NCBI GenBank assembly: GCA_036555125.1
Contig: DATBLY010000123.1
Span: 1-13,119, forward strand
Direction of reading: 5' to 3'
DNA from: DATBLY01 sp036555125
GTDB lineage: Bacteria; Actinomycetota; UBA4738; HRBIN12
Length of the DNA: 13,119 bases
Shown: piece after piece, positions 7,291 through 13,119 of the stretch
Numbering within the stretch: the stretch's first letter is position 1
How the letters are laid out: each line of letters opens with the position of its first letter
Made by a program: the position numbers and the translations under genes
Notes under the pieces: model-generated
Database searches by the model: none
Told to the model about the DNA's origin: nothing
Seen by the model: the letters and a program-made list of their open reading frames with translations, nothing else

Positions 7291-8576
7291 GCGAGCGGGT
7301 CGTCCGGGTCGGGTTCCTGGGGTGCGGCACGGTCGGCACCGCCACGATCCGGCTGCTCGCCGAGCACGGCGACGATATCGCGCTGCGGACCGGCTGCCGC
7401 CTCGAGGTCGCGCGCGTCGCGGTGCGCGACCCGGATCGCGACCGCGACCTCCCGCTCGACCGGTCGCGCTTCACCACCGACGGCGTGGGCATCGTCGACG
7501 ACCCGGAGGTCGACGTCGTGTGCGAGTTGCTCGGCGGGATCGAGCCGGCACGGTCGCTGATCCTGCGCGCGTTCGCGAACGGCAAGGCGGTGGTCTCGGG
7601 CAACAAGGAGCTGCTGGCGAACCACGGGCAGGAGCTCTTCGAGGCCTCCGACGCGGCCGGAACCGACCTGTTCTTCGAGGCGGCCGTCGGCGGCGGGATC
7701 CCGCTGATCCGTCCGCTCAAGGAATCGCTCGTGGGCGAGCGCGTGTCCCGGTTGATCGGGATCGTGAACGGCACGACGAACTTCATCCTGACCCAGATGT
7801 CGGACCACGGCTGGGCGTTCGACGAGGCGCTCGCCGAGGCGCAGCGGCTCGGGTACGCCGAGGCCGACCCGACCGCCGACGTCGAGGGGTTCGACGCGGC
7901 CTCGAAGTGCGCGATCCTGGCGTCGATCGCGTTCAACACGCGGATCGTGGCGGACGACGTGTACCGCGAGGGCATCGCGCGCGTGCAGGCGCAGGACATC
8001 GTCGACGCCCGCAGGCTCGGGTACGTGGTCAAGCTCCTCGCGATCGCCGAGCTCGACGAGGGTGATGTCTCGGTGCGTGTGCACCCGGCGATGATCCCTG
8101 CGAGCCACCCACTGGCCTCGGTCCGCGACGCGTACAACGCGGTGTTCGTGGAGGGCGAGAAGATCGGGCAGCTGATGTTCTACGGCCGCGGGGCGGGGGG
8201 CGACCCCACCGCGACGGCCGTCGTCGGCGACCTGACCGCCGCGGCGCGCAACCGCGTCGCCGGCGTTCGGGGGATCGGGTGCACCTGTGTGCTCGACCGA
8301 CGGATCCGTCCGATGGACGACACGCACGGCCAGTACTACCTGAACCTGCACGTCGAGGACGCGCCCGGCGTGCTGGCCGAGATCGCGGATCACTTCGGCC
8401 GCAACGGCGTGTCGATCGAGCGTGTGTGGCAGGAGGGCTCGGGCGATGAGGCCACCCTGGTGTTCATCACCCACCGGGCGCAGGAGGGCGCGTTCCAGAA
8501 GACGGTGCAGGAGCTGCAGGAGCTGCGCGTGGTGCGTCGGGTGTGGAGCCTGCTCCGGGTGGAGGGCGAGGAGTGA
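7287..8576 (+). CDS. hom: Homoserine dehydrogenase with ACT domain
   Basis: A 429-residue enzyme that reduces aspartate 4-semialdehyde to homoserine with NAD(P)H, at the branch to threonine and methionine. The nucleotide-binding motif GFLGCGTVG is at residues 9-17. The SGNKELLANHG segment contains the conserved Lys107, and the substrate domain has VNGTTNFILTQM and YAEADPTADVEGFDAASK with Lys207. The last 80 or so residues (from YLNLHVEDAPGVLAEIA) are an ACT domain, which in this family mediates feedback inhibition by threonine. Length is typical of the monofunctional ACT-containing type, not fused to aspartokinase. ATG 7287 overlaps the lysA stop (ATGA), with GGAG 8 nt upstream. The stop overlaps thrC. 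Confidence 0.97.
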   Translation: MSERVVRVGFLGCGTVGTATIRLLAEHGDDIALRTGCRLEVARVAVRDPDRDRDLPLDRSRFTTDGVGIVDDPEVDVVCELLGGIEPARSLILRAFANGKAVVSGNKELLANHGQELFEASDAAGTDLFFEAAVGGGIPLIRPLKESLVGERVSRLIGIVNGTTNFILTQMSDHGWAFDEALAEAQRLGYAEADPTADVEGFDAASKCAILASIAFNTRIVADDVYREGIARVQAQDIVDARRLGYVVKLLAIAELDEGDVSVRVHPAMIPASHPLASVRDAYNAVFVEGEKIGQLMFYGRGAGGDPTATAVVGDLTAAARNRVAGVRGIGCTCVLDRRIRPMDDTHGQYYLNLHVEDAPGVLAEIADHFGRNGVSIERVWQEGSGDEATLVFITHRAQEGAFQKTVQELQELRVVRRVWSLLRVEGEE

Positions 8577-9634
8577 CCGCCGGCGCGCACCAATGGCGCG
8601 GGGTGATCGAGGAGTACCGCGACCGCCTGCCCGTCTCGTCGGACACCCCCGTGATCACGCTGCGGGAGGGCGGCACCCCGCTCGTGCGCTCGGAGCCGCT
8701 GTCGTCGGAGACCGGTTGCGATGTGTGGCTGAAGTACGACGGGGCGAACCCGACCGGTTCGTTCAAGGACCGCGGCATGACCTTGGCGATCAGCAAGGCC
8801 GTCGAGGACGGCGCCAAGGCGATCGTGTGCGCGTCGACGGGCAACACCAGCGCCAGCGCCGCCGCCTACGCGGCGAAGGCGGGGATCACCTGCGTCGTGC
8901 TCGTCCCGAAGGGGAAGGTGGCCCTCGGCAAGATGGCTCAGACGCTCGTGCATGGGGCGCGCGTGCTGGAGGTCGACGGCAACTTCGACGCCTCGTTGGA
9001 CCTGGCGAAGGACCTCGCCGAGCGCTACCCGGTCACCCTCGTCAACTCGGTCAACCCGTACCGTCTGGAGGGCCAGAAGTCCGCGGCGTTCGAGATCTGC
9101 GACGCGCTCGGGCGCGCCCCGGACGTGCACTGCGTGCCCGTGGGGAACGCCGGGAACATCTCGAGCCACTGGCTCGGCTATTCGGAATACCTGCGTGACG
9201 GGATGATCGGCGAGCCACCGCAGCTGTTCGGCTTCCAGGCACAGGGGGCCGCTCCGATCGTGCGCGGCGAGCCCGTGAAGGACCCGCAGACGATCGCGAC
9301 CGCGATCCGGATCGGCAACCCCGCCTCGTGGGAGAAGGCGGTCGCGGCCGCGACGGAGTCGGAGGGCGGGATCCGGGCCGTGACGGATCGCGAGATCCTG
9401 GCCGCGTACCGGCGGGTGGCCCGCGAGGGGCTCTTCGCCGAGCCGGCGTCCGCGGCCTCGGTGGCGGGCCTGCTCCAGCTCCATGCCGACGGGGTGCTCG
9501 CCGCAGGATCGACGGTCGTATGCATCCTCACCGGGCACGGGCTGAAGGACCCGGAGTGGGCGATCGCCGGCGCCGCCCACCCCGTGGTCGTCCCCCCCGA
9601 CGCCGGGGCGGTCGCGGCCGAGCTGGGGCTGTAG
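8573..9634 (+). CDS. thrC: Threonine synthase
   Basis: A 353-residue PLP enzyme that converts O-phospho-L-homoserine to threonine and phosphate. The PLP lysine is Lys65 in NPTGSFKDRGM. ASTGNTSASAAAYAA (phosphate/substrate loop) and NSVNPYRLEGQKSAAFE follow, with the glycine-rich VPVGNAGNIS and the late CILTGHGLKDP. Length fits the shorter bacterial type without the long N-terminal domain. I chose GTG 8573, which overlaps the hom stop (GTGA) and has GGAGG at 8561-8565 with a 7-nt gap. The open frame continues upstream to 8543 but that stretch lies within hom and would lack this ribosome site. It is followed by thrB 3 bp after the stop. Confidence 0.97.
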   Translation: MTAGAHQWRGVIEEYRDRLPVSSDTPVITLREGGTPLVRSEPLSSETGCDVWLKYDGANPTGSFKDRGMTLAISKAVEDGAKAIVCASTGNTSASAAAYAAKAGITCVVLVPKGKVALGKMAQTLVHGARVLEVDGNFDASLDLAKDLAERYPVTLVNSVNPYRLEGQKSAAFEICDALGRAPDVHCVPVGNAGNISSHWLGYSEYLRDGMIGEPPQLFGFQAQGAAPIVRGEPVKDPQTIATAIRIGNPASWEKAVAAATESEGGIRAVTDREILAAYRRVAREGLFAEPASAASVAGLLQLHADGVLAAGSTVVCILTGHGLKDPEWAIAGAAHPVVVPPDAGAVAAELGL

Positions 9635-9637
9635 CCG

Positions 9638-10492
9638 GTGCGCCTGGTCGCCCGCGTGCCGGCCACGTCGGCCAACGTCGGCCCGGGGTTCGACTGCTTC
9701 GGCCTCGCGCTCGAGGTCTGGAACGAGTTCACGGTCGACCCGGACGCCGAGCCGACCGTCACCTGGGAAGGCGAGGGGGCGGACGAGCTCCCGACCGATA
9801 GGACCGACATGGTGTCGCGGGCGATGGCCCACGCGGCGCGGGCCGCCGGCGCGCCGCTCCCGCCCCTCGCGATGCACGGGCTGAACCGGATCCCGCTCGA
9901 GCGAGGGCTCGGCTCGTCGGCCGCGGCGTGCGTGTCGGGGATCGCGCTCGCCGACCGGCTGCTCGGGCTCGGGCTCGAGCCCGAGGAGATGCTCGAGCTG
10001 GCCGGGGAGCTCGAGGGTCATCCCGACAACGCGGCAGCGGCCATCGCCGGCGGGTTGACGATCGCGTTCGGCGACGGCGTGATCCGGCTCGACCCCCATC
10101 CCGAGCTCCGGCCCGCCGTGCTGGTCCCCGAGGCGCGCCTGGCGACCGCGGACGCGCGCGCCGCGCTCCCCGAGACGGTCCCCCTGGCGGACGCGGTCTT
10201 CAACGCCGGTCACGCCGCCGCGACGGTCGTGGCACTGACGTCGAGCCCGGACCTGCTGTCGTCGGCCCTGCGCGACCGGCTCCATCAGGGCGCGCGTCTG
10301 CGGCTGGCGCCGAAGGCGCGCTCGGTCTTCGACGAGCTCACCGCGGCCGGGGTCGCGGTGTGCGTCTCGGGCGCGGGTCCGTCGCTGCTGGCCTTCGAGC
10401 TGGGCGGGGCGATCGTCCCCGAGGTCGGCCCGGGCTGGCGCGTCCTGCGCGTCGGGGTGGCCGCGGCAGGCGTGCAGGTCGACGCCGGCTAA
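9638..10492 (+). CDS. thrB: Homoserine kinase (GHMP family)
   Basis: A 284-residue enzyme that phosphorylates homoserine with ATP to O-phosphohomoserine, the substrate of ThrC. It opens with the typical VPATSANVGPGFDCFGLAL. The GHMP ATP loop ERGLGSSAAA lies at about 88-97, and the C-terminal motif CVSGAGPSLLAF is present. Length is slightly below the common 300 but complete. The start is GTG 9638, 3 bp after the thrC stop, with no strong Shine-Dalgarno sequence, so translation probably depends on ribosomes arriving from thrC. In many actinobacteria rho follows thrB; here a short-chain dehydrogenase gene follows instead. Confidence 0.96.
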   Translation: MRLVARVPATSANVGPGFDCFGLALEVWNEFTVDPDAEPTVTWEGEGADELPTDRTDMVSRAMAHAARAAGAPLPPLAMHGLNRIPLERGLGSSAAACVSGIALADRLLGLGLEPEEMLELAGELEGHPDNAAAAIAGGLTIAFGDGVIRLDPHPELRPAVLVPEARLATADARAALPETVPLADAVFNAGHAAATVVALTSSPDLLSSALRDRLHQGARLRLAPKARSVFDELTAAGVAVCVSGAGPSLLAFELGGAIVPEVGPGWRVLRVGVAAAGVQVDAG

Positions 10493-10504
10493 GGGGGCGA
10501 GGGC

Positions 10505-11284
10505 ATGGAGCTCGACGGCAAGGCCGCGCTGATCACGGGGGGAACGACCGGCATCGGCCGCGCGATCGCGGCGGCGTTCCTGGACGAGGGAGCGGGGGTC
10601 GTCGTCACCGGGCGCGACGAGCGGTTGGGCGCGGACGCGCAGGCATCCCTCGGTCGCGGTGCGCGATTCCTCCCCGCCGATGCCGCCGACCCCGAACAGG
10701 TCGAGCGCTCCGTCGAGCGAGCCGTCAGGATCCTCGGTGGCCTCGACGTCCTCGTGAACAACGCCGGGGTAGGCGTGGCGGCTGGCCTCCTCGAGACCCC
10801 CGTCGGGGACTACGACCGGGTGATGGCCGTGAACGTCCGGGGGCCGTTCCTGTACGCGAGGGCCGCGTTCCCCCACCTCGAGCGACGCGGTGGTTCGATG
10901 ATCCATATCTCATCCGATGCAGGGGTTCTGGGGCAGGCCGAAGCTGCCGTCTACTCCGTGTCGAAGGCGGCCCTCGGCATGCTGTCGGCGATGCTCGCCA
11001 TCGAGGGCGGATCCCGCGGGGTGCGGTCGAACGCGATCGCACCGGGGGACATCGCGCCGGGGATGCGCCACTTCGGCGCTCCCGGGGAGCCCGACGGATC
11101 CGAGGACGATCCCGCCGGCTGGGACCTGCCCCCGCTGGGCCGGATCGGGCGGGCCGACGACGTGGCGGGTGCGGCGGTGTTCCTCGCGAGCGACCGGGCG
11201 TCCTTCGTCAACGGCGTGACGCTGCTCGTGGACGGCGGCATGCGGGCCGGGTTCGGCACCGCGCGACCGTCGCCGGGTGGCTGA
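10505..11284 (+). CDS. Short-chain dehydrogenase/reductase (classical SDR), substrate unknown
   Basis: A 259-residue NAD(P)-dependent oxidoreductase of the classical SDR family. The cofactor motif TGGTTGIG is at 11-18, NNAG at 85-88, and the catalytic triad is Ser137 (in HISSDAG), Tyr150 and Lys154 (YSVSK), so it should be active. The C-terminal NGVTLLVDGGMRAGFG is standard. It resembles FabG-like and glucose-dehydrogenase-like members, but this superfamily cannot be assigned a substrate from motifs. It starts 12 nt after thrB behind a G-rich ribosome site, so it is probably the last gene of the operon. A link to amino acid synthesis is not indicated by the sequence itself. The stop lies just before the -10 box of the phosphoesterase gene. 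Confidence 0.9.
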   Translation: MELDGKAALITGGTTGIGRAIAAAFLDEGAGVVVTGRDERLGADAQASLGRGARFLPADAADPEQVERSVERAVRILGGLDVLVNNAGVGVAAGLLETPVGDYDRVMAVNVRGPFLYARAAFPHLERRGGSMIHISSDAGVLGQAEAAVYSVSKAALGMLSAMLAIEGGSRGVRSNAIAPGDIAPGMRHFGAPGEPDGSEDDPAGWDLPPLGRIGRADDVAGAAVFLASDRASFVNGVTLLVDGGMRAGFGTARPSPGG

Positions 11285-11294
11285 GCCCAGCCTC

Positions 11295-11300
11295 TACACT
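11295..11300 (+). promoter_or_regulatory. -10 box of a leaderless transcript for the phosphoesterase gene
   Basis: TACACT ends 6 nt before GTG 11307, and no Shine-Dalgarno sequence precedes that GTG. Transcription would begin at the start codon. This is the same arrangement as at 3364-3369. No clear -35 hexamer is seen. Confidence 0.6.
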
Positions 11301-11306
11301 GCGACC

Positions 11307-12098
11307 GTGGTCACGATCGCCCACATCTCCGACCCGCACGTGGGATCGCCGTACTTCGTTCCGAACCTGATGAACCGGGTGATCGCCGAGCTGAACCAGG
11401 GAGCCCCCGACGCGGTCGTCGTGTCCGGCGACCTGACGAACGAGGGCTTCCGCCAGGAGTACAAGAGCTGGGTCGCCTACGCCGAGCGCATCGAGGCTCC
11501 GATCCACACCGTGCCGGGCAACCACGACTCGCGCAACGTGGGCTACCTGCACTTCGAGGACCTGATCGGCCCCAGGAACTGGTCGGTCGACGTCGACGGC
11601 GTCCGGATCGTCGGGATGGATTCGAGCGAGCCCGACCAGGACGAGGGCAAGATCGGCCGCGGTCACTACGAGTGGATCCGGGAGCGCTTCTCCGAGCCGG
11701 CCGACCTCAAGGTCTTCGTCGTCCATCACCACCTGCTGCCGATCCCCGGCACCGGCCGTGAGCGCAGCACGGTGATGGATGCGGGCGACCTGCTGGAGGT
11801 CCTGATCCACGCCGGGGTCCACGTGGTCCTGTCGGGGCACAAGCACGTGCCGTACGTCTGGCGCCTCGAGGACCTCTACATCGCGAACGCCGGGACCGTC
11901 TCCTCGCTCCGGGTGCGCGGGTACACGAAACCCTGTTACAACGTGCTGGAGTTCGACCGCGGCGAGGTGAAGATCCACCGGAAGTTCCCCTTCGGCGACG
12001 GTCACGTGTTGGCCCACTTCTCGCTCTCGGGCGCGCAGTTCCATCGTGAGCACGAGCTCCCGGTCCAAGAGCGCACGGTGCCCGTCGGCGAGCCGTAG
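11307..12098 (+). CDS. Calcineurin-like metallophosphoesterase (CpdA/Icc-like)
   Basis: A 263-residue metal-dependent phosphoesterase. All metal-binding motifs are present in order: D9-P-H11, G-D42-LTNEG, GNHD at 71-74, HHH at 140-142 and GHKH at 177-180. The layout is that of class III cyclic nucleotide phosphodiesterases (CpdA/Icc) and relatives, which also include enzymes acting on other phosphodiesters, so the substrate is open. No signal peptide or membrane segment is seen, so it is probably cytoplasmic. I chose GTG 11307 because the first conserved motif begins at residue 5 and a -10 box lies 6 nt upstream; a longer frame from 11277 would overlap the SDR gene. A gene for a cyclic 2,3-diphosphoglycerate synthetase homologue follows after 36 bp on the same strand, probably co-transcribed. 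Confidence 0.9.
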   Translation: MVTIAHISDPHVGSPYFVPNLMNRVIAELNQGAPDAVVVSGDLTNEGFRQEYKSWVAYAERIEAPIHTVPGNHDSRNVGYLHFEDLIGPRNWSVDVDGVRIVGMDSSEPDQDEGKIGRGHYEWIRERFSEPADLKVFVVHHHLLPIPGTGRERSTVMDAGDLLEVLIHAGVHVVLSGHKHVPYVWRLEDLYIANAGTVSSLRVRGYTKPCYNVLEFDRGEVKIHRKFPFGDGHVLAHFSLSGAQFHREHELPVQERTVPVGEP

Positions 12099-12113
12099 CC
12101 CGCCCCACGAACC

Positions 12114-12120
12114 GAGGAGG
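12114..12120 (+). promoter_or_regulatory. Strong but distant ribosome binding site of the cDPG synthetase homologue
   Basis: GAGGAGG lies 14 nt upstream of ATG 12135 (the usual spacing is 5-10). There is no closer in-frame start codon, so either the long spacing is tolerated or initiation is weak. Confidence 0.45.
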
Positions 12121-12134
12121 TCCCGAACCCCGAG

Positions 12135-13119
12135 ATGCGCGTGCTCGCGTTGGTGGACGGCGAACACCACCCCCCGGTCACCCGATGGGGGATCGAGACC
12201 GCGCGCGCGCGCGGCCTCGAGGTGGTCGGCGCCCTGCTCGTCGGCGGGATCGAGAAGCTCGATCCCGCCGCCCCCCCCGACTTCGGCGTCGAGACCGAGC
12301 GGTCGGGCGCGGACGCGATGGCCTCGCTGCGAGCCGCGATCGACCGGTTCCGGCCGCAAGGCGTCCTGGACCTCTCGGACGAGCCCGTGCTCGGCTACCG
12401 CGAGCGCATGGAGCTCGTCGCCGTGGCGCTCGTGGCCGGCATTCCCTACCTCGGCAGCGACTTCCGGCTGGAGCCGCCGATCGCCGGTCCGCCGCTCGGT
12501 CCCTCCACGATCGCGGTGATCGGGACCGGGAAGCGGACGGGCAAGACCGCGATCTCGGGTGAGCTGGCCCGCCTCGCCGCGCGCCGCGGCCTGGACCCGG
12601 TGATCGTCGCGATGGGCCGTGGCGGTCCGCCCGAGCCGCAGGTCGCCGCCGCCGGGACCGTGGACGTCGAGCGGCTCCTGGGGCTCGTCCGCGAGGGGCA
12701 CCACGCGGCGTCGGACTACCTCGAGGACGCGCTCACGACCGGGGTGACCACCGTCGGCGCGCGCCGGGCCGGCGGCGGCCTGGCCGGCGCCCCCTACGCG
12801 ACGAACCTACGGGAGGCCGCCGAGCTCGCGGCGGGCCTCGGCGAGGGCCCGGTGATCCTCGAGGGGAGCGGGTCGTCCGTGCCGCCCGTGCCGTGGGACG
12901 CGGGGATCCTCGTCGTGCCGGCGACCGCCCCGGCCGAGTACCTCGGCGGGTACCTCGGGCCGTTCCGGCTCTTGTTGTCGGACCTGGTGGTTGTTACCAT
13001 GGGAGCCAGCCCGAGTGCCGGGCCAGAGAACCTCTCCACGCTCCGCTCCCACGTCCGCCGCTTCCTCGATGATGCGCGGCTCGTCGTAACCGACTTCATC
13101 CCGGTTCCGCTGCGAGATG
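12135..13119 (+). CDS. cpgS: Cyclic 2,3-diphosphoglycerate synthetase homologue (3' end outside window)
   Basis: The first 328 residues of a protein I recognise as the cyclic 2,3-diphosphoglycerate synthetase family. The archaeal enzyme closes 2,3-diphosphoglycerate to cyclic 2,3-DPG using ATP; that compound is a thermoprotective solute in methanogens. Features are the N-terminal LALVDGEHHPPVTRWGIE, VGALLVGGIEKL, and the nucleotide-binding loop GTGKRTGKT at 130-138 (a deviant P-loop spaced as in dethiobiotin synthetase). Further on are MGRGGPPEP, a segment around ASDYLEDALTTGVTTVGARR, and GPVILEGSGSSVPPV. No stop occurs before the window end; relatives are about 430-460 residues. The only strong Shine-Dalgarno sequence, GAGGAGG (12114-12120), is 14 nt from ATG 12135, longer than usual, yet no in-frame start lies between. 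Bacterial members have not, to my knowledge, been tested biochemically, so the reaction is inferred. Confidence 0.75.
   Translation, partial: MRVLALVDGEHHPPVTRWGIETARARGLEVVGALLVGGIEKLDPAAPPDFGVETERSGADAMASLRAAIDRFRPQGVLDLSDEPVLGYRERMELVAVALVAGIPYLGSDFRLEPPIAGPPLGPSTIAVIGTGKRTGKTAISGELARLAARRGLDPVIVAMGRGGPPEPQVAAAGTVDVERLLGLVREGHHAASDYLEDALTTGVTTVGARRAGGGLAGAPYATNLREAAELAAGLGEGPVILEGSGSSVPPVPWDAGILVVPATAPAEYLGGYLGPFRLLLSDLVVVTMGASPSAGPENLSTLRSHVRRFLDDARLVVTDFIPVPLRD

Noticed and set aside
8390..10906. 838-residue open frame on the minus strand opposite thrC/thrB
   Set aside because: A shadow of three well-supported plus-strand genes. Low-complexity Arg/Gly/Asp composition; it crosses several gene boundaries without any signal of its own.
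11277..11306. Longer start for the phosphoesterase at GTG 11277
   Set aside because: It overlaps the SDR gene, lacks a ribosome site and would include the -10 box; the first metal motif begins right after GTG 11307.

Overview
The window is GC-rich DNA (about 70% by eye) with few gaps. Most stops and starts overlap or nearly touch, GTG starts are common, and at least two genes look leaderless. Together with the gene order argS-lysA-hom-thrC-thrB this points to an actinobacterium (Actinomycetota), probably an uncultured lineage. The exact class cannot be told from this sequence. The content is mostly core metabolism; I see no prophage, insertion sequence, CRISPR array or defence island.

Left part (1-3280). 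The 5' two thirds of a one-chain pyruvate:ferredoxin oxidoreductase gene (nifJ type) lies on the minus strand and runs off the left edge. Divergent from it is a short OsmC/Ohr-family gene. This converges with pdxH (pyridoxamine 5'-phosphate oxidase, minus strand), which sits 15 nt downstream of a tRNA-Arg(CCG) gene on the same strand.

Centre (3281-11284). A 95-bp divergent regulatory region carries three CCGCGGAC motifs and a 17-bp palindrome. It is followed by a tight plus-strand operon: a single-domain response regulator, argS, a lysA gene whose product carries an extra C-terminal GNAT acetyltransferase domain, hom, thrC, thrB and a short-chain dehydrogenase. ATGA/GTGA-type overlaps suggest translational coupling through thrC. 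The operon joins arginine charging to the aspartate-family pathway: DAP to lysine, and aspartate semialdehyde to homoserine, then to O-phosphohomoserine and threonine. PdxH makes PLP, the cofactor that LysA and ThrC need.

Right part (11285-13119). A leaderless calcineurin-like metallophosphoesterase gene is followed after 36 bp by a gene, cut by the right edge, for a homologue of cyclic 2,3-diphosphoglycerate synthetase, a protein best known from thermophilic methanogens. The most interesting items are the LysA-GNAT fusion, this phosphoesterase/cDPG-synthetase pair, the leaderless receiver protein heading the operon, and the tRNA-Arg/pdxH and tRNA-Arg/argS arrangement around a motif-rich intergenic region. 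None of these amounts to a clearly new system from sequence alone.
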